Both the position numbers and the translations under genes were made by a program. Below, in pieces: positions 36,181-49,500 of a DNA stretch of 64,000 nt. Within the stretch, counting starts at the first letter, position 1. Every line of letters begins with the position of its first letter. The DNA lies in contig RSEF01000001.1 in the NCBI GenBank assembly GCA_003993805.1, forward strand, positions 187,916,144-187,980,143, in the 5' to 3' direction. The notes below the pieces were generated by a model. The model saw only the letters and a program-made list of their open reading frames with translations. It did not search any database and had not been told where the DNA came from. This stretch comes from Himantopus leucocephalus. Taxonomy: Eukaryota; Chordata; Aves; Charadriiformes; Recurvirostridae.

Positions 36181-39100
36181 CTGGACATTCAGGTCCTACT
36201 CAGCCTGACATTCACTGACAATCCTCATTTATTTAAATCAAGTTAGGAAAGCAGTGTAAGTTACTAGAGACCATCGTGTGTTTGTTTTTTTTTTTTTCTT
36301 TTCCAAAAGAAGAAATACATATTGCTGTCAGGGTTCTTCACATCTTAAATACATGAAGATCAAGGTTCAAATCTCCTAGCAGATTGTAGTTTCTTTGTGT
36401 TTCCATAATAGTGCACCATTACCTTGAACTTGTGAACAGAAGCAGGAGCAGGAATCACATCAGGAAGGGAAAGCAATATACAAGTGGGGAAGGGTGCTTT
36501 TTTGCTCGTTTGTTTTTTGGTTTTTTTTCAAGAAATGACATCTAACTTCAAGGTAGTGAACTCATATTTTGTCACTCAGTCAAGCTGACTAATTTCTAGA
36601 AGTGGTCAGCACTCAGAAATTATCACCAAAAACTCAATGTTTCATAAGCAAGTCTATCAAAAGAAAAGCAACCATTATTTTTTCCTCTGGAAAAAGCATT
36701 TTTTCTTGACTAAGTAAAGTGTGAATTTCTTACACCTCCCCTCTGCATGCATTCCCAAAGGATATGAACTTTTAGACCCCACCAACCACACCACATGGCT
36801 ATGTAGCTCAACTTCTTGCATTTCTTGCTTTTAGACCTCAAAATCCTCAGGGAGAAAGACAAGGGGTGCTATCAGAGTCATAATAAATCAGCGAAAGGTT
36901 CTCACTGGCTCTAAAGAATTAGATCCTGTATTAGCTCATGTAGCAAAAATTGTAAAACTTACAAAGACTGGTACATATTTCCTTTTAAACTCATTGGGAT
37001 AACATATGTGTTACTTAGATTGAAAATAAAATAAAATAATAACATCTCTCTCCCTCTCCCATGTCTTTCTCTCTAAGCTTACCTCCCCCAGAAAATCAAA
37101 ATGGAATAAAATGAAGGGAAACTTTCTGTAGCCCAAGCATTATGGGGGATAAAAGCTAATATGTCTGTCAGCCTGGCAAGTAATAGCGGCTGCACTAGAG
37201 ACAGTTGACCACCAAATGGTATCCTAGCAACATACAGTAGCATCGTTATACATAGTGCTATCAAGCCAAATTTATCCTTTTCAATATCTTAGCTTCAAGA
37301 GAGCAGGGATGAATACAGAGCAAAGGATGAAAATGGTGCCTATGAGAAAGACAACATGGGGTTTTAATTTAAGCAGAGGTTATATGGAATGTCTGTGTAA
37401 GATGAATAAAGAGCATCGCATTTTTGTGACAAGGAAAGATACCTACCAGTGGTAAGGCACTCTCAGACAATTATGATTCAATTTGCTTTCAGAATACTAA
37501 TCCTCTGTATATTTTAGCTTGGAACAAAATTTGTAGTACGTCTTCTCTTTAGTTCCATTTAAATGTTTCCATTTAATTGGGGAGGGGCAAGGGGAAATAT
37601 ATTTTAATTGCTCAATATTTCTAAATCTTTAAAAAATCTCTAGGCAAATCCACCTATAAATTGTGGTTTTCAAAAACAATTATAGCTTTCATTGTTTCTA
37701 ATATCAAATTGGGTAATTACATCTCTGTTGATAAACTCTCAAAATTGAGCAGTTTCCTCTTTTTAGATGATAAATTGTCTTCTATTCTCCTGTTATATTT
37801 AGAGCCATTGATCCTACACTGTCCATATAATTTACCAATGTGCATAATGATCATGACTGTAAATAGCCTTGTCAAAGAGAGGACCAATGAACCTATGTGC
37901 AGATTAATTGCAGGATGTATCCTTTCTTCAGTTTTGGGCAAAGATTAGAAAAACCCACTAAGCATCTAGACCTCACGGACCAGAAGAGCTGGACTCTCCT
38001 ATCCAGCGTAAATTAGCATGGTTTCACTGATCCTAGTTGAAATGAGGACACCTGACCTCAACTGCGAGTTTGGCTGAATGCAATGAGATTACTGATAATA
38101 CAGACAGAATTAAAGGCAGGTAGGATAGTAGTTTTTCATAAAAGTTGCTCCTGCAAACATGACCTCAAGCAGAAGGTAAAACTGTCTCCCTTCAGTAGCA
38201 GATGTACTGCCAAGTAAGCAGTACGTTGCAAATATCAGTACTGTGTGCCAAGCCACTGATCACTGATCATTTTTAACTTATAGTCCAAACATTATCCTTG
38301 CAGAGGATACACACCACAGGGAATGGATTTACAAAGCTATGTTTTATGATATACTAAGCGTTTTTGTATGCACCAGAAAATCTGTGTGAAAAAGCTTTCC
38401 ACATGACACTCTGCAGTAGAGGGCTCTTTGGAGACTTATCTCGGGAAAAAAATAAAATCACTTTTACATTATGCATTTTATAAAATGGCATAATTGAAAC
38501 AAGTTTTTAATCCAACATTCAGTCTCTCCCTTAATTTGTATTTCTAATTCCTTTCAACGATCTGTTTTGGAACAGGCTATTTAGCTTCTTGTCTTTTGTT
38601 ACTTGTGCAGTTGACAGCAATCCCCTTTCTTCTCCAACTGTTCTGGCAGTCTCTAGTGCCCAGTGATAGCACTTCTTCATCACATCAGTTGATATCTCCT
38701 TTAGCTTCCAAGGAAAGAGTCTGCCCATATTTTAACCTAGTAGAACAATTTATCCTACTCTCTCCAGTTCCAGGGTTACCTTCTACTCTGTCCCCAGATG
38801 TCTGCGTATTCATGTAGCCAATCACAGGGGAAAAAAATATAATCACCCAAACAACACACACATTTGCTTCTTGTAATCTGACTGCCACTATGCAGACTGT
38901 ATGTTTCTGATTAGCGTTCCCTGAGCAATATTTCAAAAGAATACTGGACAAGGAAGAGCCTGAGAGGCGACAGGAAAGCTGCCCTCTCTTAGACTGCAGC
39001 CACATTGACTGAGACCTGTAACATGTGTGTTGACTATTTCTATGTGAAACACATATGCCTTCAGTAGCTTAGGCTGTGTCAGCAGGACAACAGGCTAGAC

Positions 39101-40761
39101 TTATTCTAAAATTGCCTTATATATAGTTAATAAAGCAAGTTACATCTTGCTGTATAGACATGAATACATATAAAGAGATATTCAAAGTTTCTGTAGTCTA
39201 CCAAAGTAAGTGTGTATCTCAAAAGGTTGTGTGGATTTTCAGCGCATGTAGTTTCTGCTCTAATTTCTTTTGCTAGTCTGATCTTTGATAAGAGAGAAGC
39301 TAAGGATGTGGTAATCCTGTTCATGAGAAAGAGAATGCCATCATCAGTAAGAAGCTAAAACAAACCTCAGTTTTACCTTCTTCTTGACAAAATGTTAAAA
39401 GAAGCAGATAAGTCTTTGGAACCACAGGGCAATACAAATGCAGAGCGATTAAACAGAATTCATAGAAAGGAATCAGAGTAAGTCTCTGAGTTTTTATGTG
39501 ACACTAAATTAATGTTCCAGGGATATTAACAACTTGGCAGCTAAGTGAGCAGAGCTACTTCAGAAAAATCATATCAAAAAAGCGCTGGACGAACCCAGCT
39601 TGGTTGATTAGTGTAGGAATTTATGAAGACATTCTATTACTTGTTTTCTTGTAATATTAAAAACTGGATTTAGTGACTTGGGGGTCATTTCTATTTCTAG
39701 AATTCTGTGATCACCTAAATTTCTTTTAAATTCTGAGGACATCAAGTGACACAAGTGAAATTCCTGTAAGAATTTGGTGCCAATTCTTAGGGACTTTAAC
39801 CTTGGGAATTTTTAAGGTGGAAGAGAAGCACATCTCCTTCAAGGTTATCTTTTATCTATATCATGCATTAGGAGAAGTCTGCACTTTATAAATCAAATAC
39901 AGTAAAGCAAATGTCCTATCTTTTGTGGGAAGAGTGAGAGAAAAAAAAAAAGAAAAAAAGGCAAACCAAAACCAATACAATTTTAGCTACTATTCTAGTT
40001 TGCTTGGCGAAGGAAGTTCCACTCATTGACAGGCAGGCCTTCTGCCATCTGTGTTAAGTGGGTGCATTGCAAGCACCTGGAGCTACAAGGAATACTTTCC
40101 TTTTTAATTCTTTCTTGTAAAACAGATGGGAAAAAGCACAGCTAGTAATGTTATGCTGTGTTTAAATATGAGTAGACCATCATCTAGTCTCTCTGTTGCC
40201 TTTCAGCCAGATATTTGGACTCCCAGGTCTTAATCAGCAGAAGCGTGGCAGTGCTCAGGAGACCACGCCGTTGTGAACTACTAGCAAAGAACAAGAAAGA
40301 GGCCACAGTGACCAAGTACTTATGCAATGGCAGTATATTGATTAGAGGAGATTATAATTTTCTGAATGCAAAGCTCTAGTTTAATAAGCATTTTAAGGGA
40401 AATGCAAGAAATTATGTTAAGTCTAAACCCTGTGAAGGTATGGGACAAATGGGAGAATTCACAGATGCACAAATTCAAATGTCAAAAAGGGACAATTATA
40501 GCCTTGCAAAACTGTTTCTTATACACACAGCTATAGGATTTCTCCTAAAAAACAGACAAAAGTTTATAAAGCCCCATTTTCACAAAGGCTTGAAGGAGAA
40601 TAAAGAATTTTGAAGTGGAATTAGAAGCCTTAAACTGCAAAGAGCAATCCGGGAAAATCCTGCCTGACACACTGAAGCACTTGAGATTCTGTAGGGGTCT
40701 AAGGGTTTCTGGCCAAATATTCCTAATTGAGCTGTGTGCATGTAATAGTTTAAATGCTTCT

Positions 40762-40812
40762 TATAGAATCATAGAATGGTTAGATTCGGAAGGGACCTTA
40801 AATCAGTTTGGA
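40762..40812 (-). mobile_element. Very short CR1 3'-end fragment, minus strand
   Basis: TATAGAATCATAGAATGGTT followed by AGATTCGGAAGGGACCTTAA is the reverse complement of the extreme CR1 3' end (family: ATCATAGAATGGTTTGGGTTGGAAGGGACCTTAAAG). Only about 50 bases remain, so this is an extreme 5' truncation or an eroded copy. The open frame 40615-40854 runs across it and is chance. Confidence 0.85.
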
Positions 40813-42069
40813 ACACAAAACATTGGCATTCTTATGCTTAGCAGCTTTGAATAGACCAAATAAATAGAAGTGCTCAAATCAAGCCTAACAGGGTTGGAAT
40901 ATTGCAGCTCTCATCTTTTTGCAAAAGGAAGAGGGCATATATATGTGATCTGGAAGTTTTTCAAGGAAGAAATATCCTGGTCTTCAAATTATGGCTACAG
41001 TATTCAGCTGAAAGGAAAGCAGGCAGTTCGTTTTTCCTTAGTTATTTCTATGCTTGCTATCCAGTGATTGTCTAAAGTAAAATACAGAAGGAACGCTGCT
41101 TGTACTACAGATATGATGGCTAGGCATACCACTGAGATGTGAAACCTGTAAATTTTAAACCTCCGCAGTCTGATGATGCCCTAAAGCACAGTTTTTCTGG
41201 ATAATTGCTCTACCAGTAAGTAGTCATGCAAAAGGTGCCATGGCACAGAAAAAGGCTTCAGGCTCTGAATTCTAGCTCGACAGAGGTACTTTGCTGCATC
41301 TCTGAGACAGTTGTTTACACTCACGCACAAAGAATATCAGATACAGCCCATGATTTGGCATTTCCTACTGGCTTGATTAGGCACCCGATAAGCTGGCTAT
41401 TTTAAACGCCATTGCAGGAGAAATGGGATTCCTCCCATTCTAGCCACATTATGCTTTTCACTGCTGAATTTGAGCGTACAAACTTTATTGGTCACAGCAC
41501 TGAACACTTTAATATTTAAGTCATTGGTTCTTTTTATGCCACTGATATGAAGACTAGTTTCCTTCTTTTCTTTTTCCTTCTTTCAACTCACTGATCATTC
41601 ATTTCTTCACTAAGATTAATAAATTGAGTTCTGTAAATCTGTTTGATTTCCAGCCTCTTGAGTAGTCCAAGTGTGGACATCAGTAGCGGAAACAGTATTC
41701 TAAGAGTTATCTTATTAATGTAGAATACAGAACCAGATTGCTGCTTCTTGTAAATGAATGAGTCTTTTTGCTGTAGGATTGGGTTATTAGCTTTGACTGA
41801 GGGAAACAATTAGTCTGAAGTCTTGATAGACTGATGTCCTCCTTGCTTCTGGCTGCATTAAGATGTGTTTTGTTGAATTACAGCCATTAAAGCAAATAGT
41901 TTTGATCCTGCTGTAACAGTACCCTGTACTCTTTCCTATTTAATCTTGAAGCAATTTTTGCACCTCTGCATGCTTCATCGCCTTTAGGCTTTATAGTTCA
42001 TATTAACAGATCCCAATCTGTGATCTGAAGACTACTCATGAACCATAGTGCTCTGTAGCTCTGTAGACC
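40813..42069. other. Unique AT-rich DNA
   Basis: No gene or repeat family recognised. 41340-41475 has several undecayed CpGs and homeodomain-like words, and is mentioned as a possible conserved element in the findings. Confidence 0.5.
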
Positions 42070-42833
42070 TGTCATGGTTTAGGCTGGACTGGCCACTAAA
42101 CGAGTGATAGATGCTCTCTTTAACCTCTCTCCCTTTTCGAAGAGCCCAAGATAAGGGAGAAAGAATAAGGGAGAGAGACTTATGGGTTGAAAAGAAAACA
42201 AAACCTACTTCAATTAAATATTAATAATGAAAAAAAATATTATAATATCAATAAGAAAATAATTATATATATACACACAATATATACAAAACCAGTATCG
42301 ATCTCCCAGGTACTGGGAAAGTCCCAGACTGGACTCAGCAGTGGACAGAAATTGGGTTCAGGAACTGGATTCAGGAATGCACGGATTGGAATCAAAGGCA
42401 GATGAACAGAGAGATTCCTCCTCAGATGCCAGCCATTGAAGAAAGAGGGCGGACCCCTTTGATTCTCAGCTTTTATACTGAGCATGACACATATGGGATG
42501 GAATACCCCATTGGTCAGTTTTTGGGTCACCTGTCCGGTCTGCTCCTCCCCACAGGTGTAACCCCTCTACCGTCTTCTGCATCCAACCGTCTAATGGGGC
42601 ATATAACAAAGTTAGCTGACCTTGGTTGTTATGGGAATAAGTATAAGCAAGAGCCTCTCTGTATACCATTCCTTGGCATAAACTATAAACATCAGGCCTT
42701 GTCACTTTGGAAGCAGAAGCTGTCTGAAGAATATGCTATTAATTTCAGAGAGTGCCATTAGTTAGAAGAAACTTAACTGAAAAGTAGAATTACTGAAAAG
42801 AAAACTGATTCTGTTGTACCTCAAATCAGGACA
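42070..42833 (-). mobile_element. Solo ERV LTR, 764 bp, minus sense
   Basis: The plus strand runs from TGTCATGGTTTAGGCTGGAC to TACCTCAAATCAGGACA, TG...CA ends. AGACC (42065-42069) and AGAAC (42834-42838) flank it, a 5-bp target-site duplication with one mismatch. The minus strand begins TGTCCTGATTTGAGGTACAA. It has CAGTATAAAA as TATA box (42471-42480). It shares the block TATACTGAGCATGACA...TATGG...GGAATA with the LTR at 23220-23743, so the two belong to related families. Its 3' terminal sequence in minus sense matches the LTR remnant at 1-41. No internal retroviral sequence is present. Frames at 42187-42761 lie inside it and are not genes. Confidence 0.9.
42471..42480 (-). promoter_or_regulatory. 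LTR TATA box (minus strand)
   Basis: Minus strand CAGTATAAAA, at the same relative place in the block shared with the LTR at 23220-23743. Confidence 0.6.
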
Positions 42834-43454
42834 AGAACTATACCTCATTTTTAATATTTATTATTTAAAGTTTTCACTTTTCCTTCAGAATCACTAGGGA
42901 GGAGCCAGGAATTAATTCAACTTTTGAGAGGTTATTTCATAATCAGTGTGGTCATGAAAGAAGACTCATAAAAAACAACAGAAGCCAGCTGATGTGAAGA
43001 GAAATCATCTCTTTAAATCAAGTTTCATAAGTTTTATATCCCATCTGTTTTTATGTAGTTAAGAAAAACTGAGATTCAGTATTCTTCCTGTGCAAAGAAA
43101 AGAGATTAATATTTATGAATTATGACTCAGATTAAGATTTATGTATTCCTTCCACAAAAGTAGGCTTACTGAATCACCATTCCTCCCCACCTGAATTGCA
43201 GGTACATTTTTGCTTGGAAGGAAACTGAATTTATAAATATATATTGTGCAGTGGGCATACTAAGGTTTAAAACACACCTGCTGATGGCTGAGTTGCAGTG
43301 AATGGCAATTACCATGTTTGTAAGTAGATTTTCTCTCAGGAATAATTTCCCCTCCAAATAATGAAATAACAACAACAAGATATTCTTAGAAAATTTAATG
43401 TCATTTTATAATTTTTATTCTTCTTAAGGACAGTGTGTTCTCATTTATCATGAT

Positions 43455-43508
43455 TGTTGGTTTTGTTGTTTGTGTTGTTGTTGTTGTTATTATTGTTATT
43501 ATTATTAA
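43455..43508 (+). repeat. (GTT)n grading into (ATT)n
   Basis: TTGTTGTTTGTGTTGTTGTT then ATTATTGTTATTATTATTA, a compound trinucleotide microsatellite. Confidence 0.92.
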
Positions 43509-43978
43509 ATATTTGTGGGAAAAGTAGAGCTAAAACCAGGGTACAAAAAAAAATAATGGACTGCTTAGTTCTAAAATGACTTGTTGCTTTCTCTTTCTCC
43601 TGATGATATGTATGGCGTTCTGTGCTTTGTTCAGTGTTTCAAATTCTTCAGTATTAGTATCTAAATGCCTGAGCTGGTTGATATTACTATGACTTAGAGC
43701 ACCTTTGATTTCAAGAGGGTAATAACAAATGCCTAATAAATCACATTTTGGTTCACAGTTGTTAAATTTATAAAGCTTGTTACCTGATGTATTCCTTGGT
43801 TGTTTTCATTATTTATCATGCATATGCACCTCTCAGAAAATCAGAAGTCCAGTGAAGTCCAAAAACTGAATATCCGACACCTGCGAAAATAAAACCAGGT
43901 TAAAGCAAGATAAAGATAAGACTTTTGAGAATCGCATAGATTTTGAAAAATAGTGTTATTTTTGCTATTTGACCTTTT

Positions 43979-44030
43979 GATTATTTGTTAATAGTTGTGT
44001 ATATGATTATTTGTTAATAGATGTATATAT
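43979..44030 (+). repeat. Two-copy 26-bp tandem duplication
   Basis: GATTATTTGTTAATAG followed by (T/A)TGT(G/A)TATAT occurs at 43979-44004 and again at 44005-44030, with two mismatches over 26 bases. Confidence 0.92.
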
Positions 44031-46532
44031 CCTGCATATCCTTATGCAGAATATATAATTATTATAAAATATATATTGGGTTATAGTCTAGTCAGAACTC
44101 TTTGTGTGGAGTTTTTGCTGGAATTTTTTCGGTTTTTGTCTGTTTTGTTTTTAATATGAATGTTTCACATATTTTGAGTGACATATGTCAACATTCATTA
44201 GTAAAGGATGGGCGTGGTACTCCATTCTCATGGGCAGTAATGTAATCAAAGTTCATTTACTATGACTAAATACAAGTGAGCATAAAATAGAAATATTTGC
44301 AGTGTCAATAATCACAATAAGTATAGGCCCCTGCAAAATACTGCTCTTCCTTTTGCTTTCCTTTTTAGACAATGGAAAATGTAGCTTTGAGAATCCTGAT
44401 ATCTTTTCATGCTATATTACATGTTGCCATGGCCAACTGGTAGGAATCAAGAGCAAGAAGGGAAATTGAAGTTGTCATCCTAAACACCATGTCAGTATTT
44501 CAATTAGCTCTGAAATATTGTGAGTCAGGATGCATCTGTCTGTAATTGCTAGTGCATTTAGAATACTTCAGGATCTAACTCTTTCAAAGTGTCATTATAC
44601 GCAACATAATGCTTTAATACAGCTTTTGTCTGTACAAGAGGGGACTTATTTTCTGGAGAGTTAATGTATTTGAAATTTTTATGGAATGTTCTCTCATTTT
44701 TTTAAGACATTCTAGTTTAAAATATGGATTAGATCACTGAATAATGTAAAGTAATTAAATTTTTGGTAATTTTTCCAAAATCATGTTTTTCTATTAAAAT
44801 TCTCTTTCTTCTCTTCATCACTGAGACATTATAATGATGTCAAATAACACAGTTGTCTTATAAAGCATAATGAAAATGAGAGCAAAATTAGAGGTCTTTA
44901 GGAAAAGTTAGGCAACAAATTAAAATGAGTTATCTAAATATTTTGCCTTGGTGACTACAACAAGGCAGCATAGGATCTTTGAAATCTGTTATAAACTGAC
45001 TACATGCTACAACTTTTCTAATCAGCAGCATATCATTGACCTACATGCAGGATGGCTTACTTTGGAAAGGCTTGAGTTTGAACATGGATGTTCTGGAATG
45101 GATTACCCAGATTTAGGGGTCTGAAAGGTTAGTTCTTCCCACAGCAGAATGCATCAGTTACAAATTGAGAATCTTCAGCTATTGCCAGTAGCTGACATGT
45201 CACTTGATTTTTGGCACTGTCATAGAATTGAAACATGGTAAAAAATACTCTTTCAAACAATCATTTTGGTAAAAAAAAAAATCCACAAAATTATGATCTC
45301 AAATGAAAAAAAGAAAACAAATCCAAACCCTAAGCACACAAGAAAACCTGAAAACAGCTTTTCATTAGAATTTTCCTCATTAATCCACATGAACTTTAGG
45401 TTTATTCCTTCCTCATTCCTGATAAGATTAACTGGAAAACAAGCCTTCCATTTGCATAATGATTTCAAGGTTTCAGAGTTTAGTTTAACTTCACATTTAA
45501 ATAAAAATGAGACTTTCCAAATTTTACATGATTAAACATAAAGAAGTGTTGAAAGTGGATAGTTTAACCACATAATGTTCTGTAACCGTTTAATTCTGTA
45601 AATTAATATTCCTTTGAAGATACTAGTAATCAGGCTCTCATTCAAGATGTGGCAACTGAATTCTTGGTAAAAATTTAAACATGGGTTTCTTGTATCCTGA
45701 GATTTTGGTTATTCAGTTAGACATTTTTCTTTTCTTTCTGAATACAAACCATATTTCAGCTTACATGAAATTTATAAAAATAATTGTGGTTTGGAGAAAA
45801 ACAACACTTTCTAATGAAAATGATAAATTTGAAAATGTTGTTCATTTACGAGCCTTAATTCCTGAGAAAGTCTGCATTTTCAATACTCAAGCCAAGCCAC
45901 TTCCTAAAGTATGAACCTGAGATTGCAAAGTTAAAAAGAGAACAGTAGGAGGATGCTATTTTGGGACTGACAGCTGGCCGAAGTCTGATGGTAATCAGGT
46001 GATTGCGGGAAAAAATATTAGACTCAGTGTCATTTTTCAAAAATAAAATTTGTTTATTATAATCTGAAATTCTTCAGGATTGTTTGTCTGGGGAATTTCT
46101 TTTGCAATCCATTTCCTATACAAAATTCTGCTTCAGAATATAGTTATATTATTATATTATTATAGTTAAATTATCCCTTTGAATACATGAAATAAAGAAT
46201 TTGCATGTTTAAACTGTCTGGAAAACAAACTTAGATAGTCATATTATTTATTGCATTTGGAAAGCCATCTCTGACTATCATAATAGACATTTTATGTCTG
46301 AATGTTTGACTGATTTTCTGACTTGATTATCTGACCAATATTTAGCAAATCAATCTTCCCCTCCCCCCACACACACAGTTTTTTGCAATAAATGGGAAAG
46401 AGGATTCCCCTAGATGAAACAGTAAATAATCTCATTGCTGTTGTATCAGATAAATATATGGATATATGGCCTGTAATTTTCTTTGGCAGAGGAGTGAATT
46501 GAGCCCATGTGTAATCCTAACCACTACATGGT

Positions 46533-46575
46533 AAAAAAAAAAAAAAAAAAAAAAAACCCAAAAAACCCCCAACCN
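46533..46575 (+). repeat. A24 run, A/C-rich sequence and single N
   Basis: Twenty-four As (46533-46556) are followed by CCCAAAAAACCCCCAACC and an unresolved base at 46575. It could be a decayed poly(A) tail, but nothing retroposed is recognised upstream. The N suggests sequencing trouble at the homopolymer. Confidence 0.9.
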
Positions 46576-49500
46576 CCACTCTTTTCTGGCTGTATCAAAA
46601 AAGTAAAGGAAACAAAAGAGGAAAAAGAAAGGGGGGAAAAAAGAAAAGCAACAATAACATCATTTTGAGGGAATAAGGGTCATCTTCATTCATGATGGAG
46701 GTATTCTCAGAAAGCCTAGTAGATCAGATTCAAAAAAAGGATTTGGGCAGAGAAATGCATAGTTTCAAGATACCAGTGAACACAGGGGTAGGGTAGTAAA
46801 GATTTTCAGTGTTACAACTTAAGTTTTGAATGTCTTTTAATACCCATTTCTTCTGAATACATTCCAAAGTCCTATTCTGAATTGAACTTATAGAAATCTG
46901 TGTAATGTGTCTGTGGGGACATAGCGTGTCACAGCTAGATCAACTTTTTTCCAGTCCTGTATGTTATTTTCTATGCTATGACATAGAGGAAGAGAAAGGT
47001 GAATAGGGAATATTTTCCTCCCTTCTCTCCTTAAAATATCATATTTCCTGATATTATCACTACAGCAATTCATATAATTGAAAGTCACAGTAAATTGCTG
47101 TGATTTCAGTTTTATTCTTGGATCACGTAGTTGCAGATCCTGTCCAATTTAGACAAATCATTACTACATCCTTAAACCTCTTGATGGAGAAGAACTGAAA
47201 AGGTGTGTAAATCTCAAAGAGCCAGTGAAAATGCACTTAGTATAAATTTGGATACATATTCTTAATCTTAAATATTTTTAATTTTGAAATAATTCTTAAA
47301 CTAAGATATTCTTCTCATAGGTATACATGCATTTATGATAATTAAAGTAGTAAAACTTGCACAGATTCATATGAAAGCTTTTTTTTTTTTTTAATTCACA
47401 CTGTAAAAACACCCCAGGAGGAGTCAAATTATTCATACTACTCACTAGTAGTAATTAGGTGCATTGTCTGTTTAATGCAAACATACTTAACTGTATGAAC
47501 TGGAAATAAATAGTAAATTGTTAATCAGTTTTCAAACCTGTCTAGTGTCGAATTCCTCTTTTCTTTATACAGTACAAGAGGTTAAAGAAAATCCACACTC
47601 CTACTAAGGAACCTGCCTATTAAAACATTATGCAAACATTTTTTATTCAGCCTCTTTTTTTTCCTTCAGTCTCATTAATAGGGTCATCACTCTTCCTCTA
47701 TGAGGTTGGCATGTCTTCAAACACAGCGAAGTTTACTTTTTCGAACATTTCAGTTCTTATCCCGTTTTTATAAAGAATAACTTTTTCATAGAAGGGTTAG
47801 AAGCCCAGTAATTTCATTAGGAAAAGAAGTTATCTATTTTACCCTCATATTAAAAAAAAAGGGAAAGAAGATAAAAGCTGACAAATATGAAAAGCCCAGA
47901 ACAGGTTTTGCAGAAGAATTTAGTAGACATCTTTTTTCAAGAAATAAATAAAGTGGATCCATATTTTACCTTGCTCAAGACTTCTGGCCCTGGAAATATG
48001 GGTGGAGCTTGATTCTGCTGTATGCCATTTTCCAATATTCATGCGAAAAGTATAATGGAACCTCTGTTGTTTTCCATGCCACATAAACCACAGATCTACA
48101 GCAGCATGGAGAAGCTACAAAGCTGTGGACACCACTTGTCTCAAGGATGTCCATTTGCTCCATGTAGCCCTTCATTATAAGCGAAATGCTGTGTGCTACT
48201 TTCATATTCCTAAGAAAGTTTCCCTGTTGAAAACAAGGTCTCAGATTCTGGTTTGATCTCTAGCAGCTCTGTTGTAAAGAGCTATAAGCCATCATAGCTT
48301 ACAAATACATCATAGCTCTTACAAATTACTTTTGTATCAGTACACTGAAGCCACCAGTGTTGTTCTATACTTGCTGAAACTCCTATTATTCATTATTTTA
48401 GGTGGACATGTAATATAACTGAACACAAGCTCTGGCTATTCCCAGTTGCCAGACTCATCCCTCATTGGCTCCAGAATATGAGAACTATCCATGTAGCATA
48501 TAGCCATTATTTCTCTCCATCTCAGTGACCTGTCCAAAGTACAAATTGAATAAAGATTGGAATACAGATGAGTCACATTTTAGTAATTCAGGAACTGTAT
48601 TTAGTGTTCTGGACATGCACTTTGACCATTACAATCCTAAATTAAGCACTAAGGGTCGTTACTGGCTCTTGCCAATCTTTGTAATTCAAAAGTAACTGGA
48701 CAACTGGTCTTTAAGTCAAGAGGATAAATTCAGCATCTTTTGTTTCCTTCAAATTAAACTCTAATAATTACTACAAATTATTCAGGGGTGGTCTGTCATA
48801 TTGATCCCACAGCTTTGTAAAAGTATTTTGCACTGATTGTAATATGCTAATCGTAAGTAGTTTTTTATTTGTGAATGTCTTGGATATTTTTAACTAATTA
48901 TAAACAATAAACACCAAGAAAAAGACAAAAATAAAATTCTGAGTAGTAACATCACAGAAAAATTAAACACGTGTAAAATGAGTATGAGTAGACATCAAAA
49001 TTTTTATGAATGTATATATGCAACATACAGAAAGAAAAATACTTCTACTACCAAGAAAACTTGGTTCCTACTGAACCAAGGAAACTTTTTTTCTGGCATC
49101 TCTTACATTTAAATACTGTTCTTTAACTAAACTAAGTATTATAATAGTAAAATATTGCAGCCTCCAAGGATTATCCTGGCAGATTCTTCCCAGAAGAATC
49201 CTGAAAACTCAATAGCCTAGTTTAGTTTTAGGCAGCTAATTAAAACAATGAATTTAGCAGTGCACATTACTTCTAAAGTCAGCAGAGACAATGAGGAGAT
49301 CATGGTGGGCTGAATAAACTCTGCAAGGGACATATGTTCTTTCTCCATTAACCGCTTAGAGCATAGGATGAGAACGTTCCTTTCTTGAGCAATTGTTTTG
49401 GGTGCTTAATGTTAACCACTCTGTCTTCACACAGAGCATAAACACAGGGAATGAAGTAGTGGGCATGGTACAAAGATCCATGCTCATCAGAAAGTTCTTA

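Larger units (their letters stand above)
31518..40761. other. Long featureless AT-rich stretch
   Basis: About 9.2 kb without a recognised gene or transposon. It contains a perfect 13-bp hairpin (36151-36180), short (TTG)n and (GGT)n tracts (34672-34690, 35311-35327) and T-runs (36284-36297). Frames such as 34445-34768 and 32302-32628 are about 107 codons and unrecognised. Confidence 0.55.

Noticed and set aside
36364..36374. GGTTCAAATCT, a B-box-like sequence
   Set aside because: No A box or cloverleaf at the right distance upstream, so not a tRNA gene or a clear SINE.
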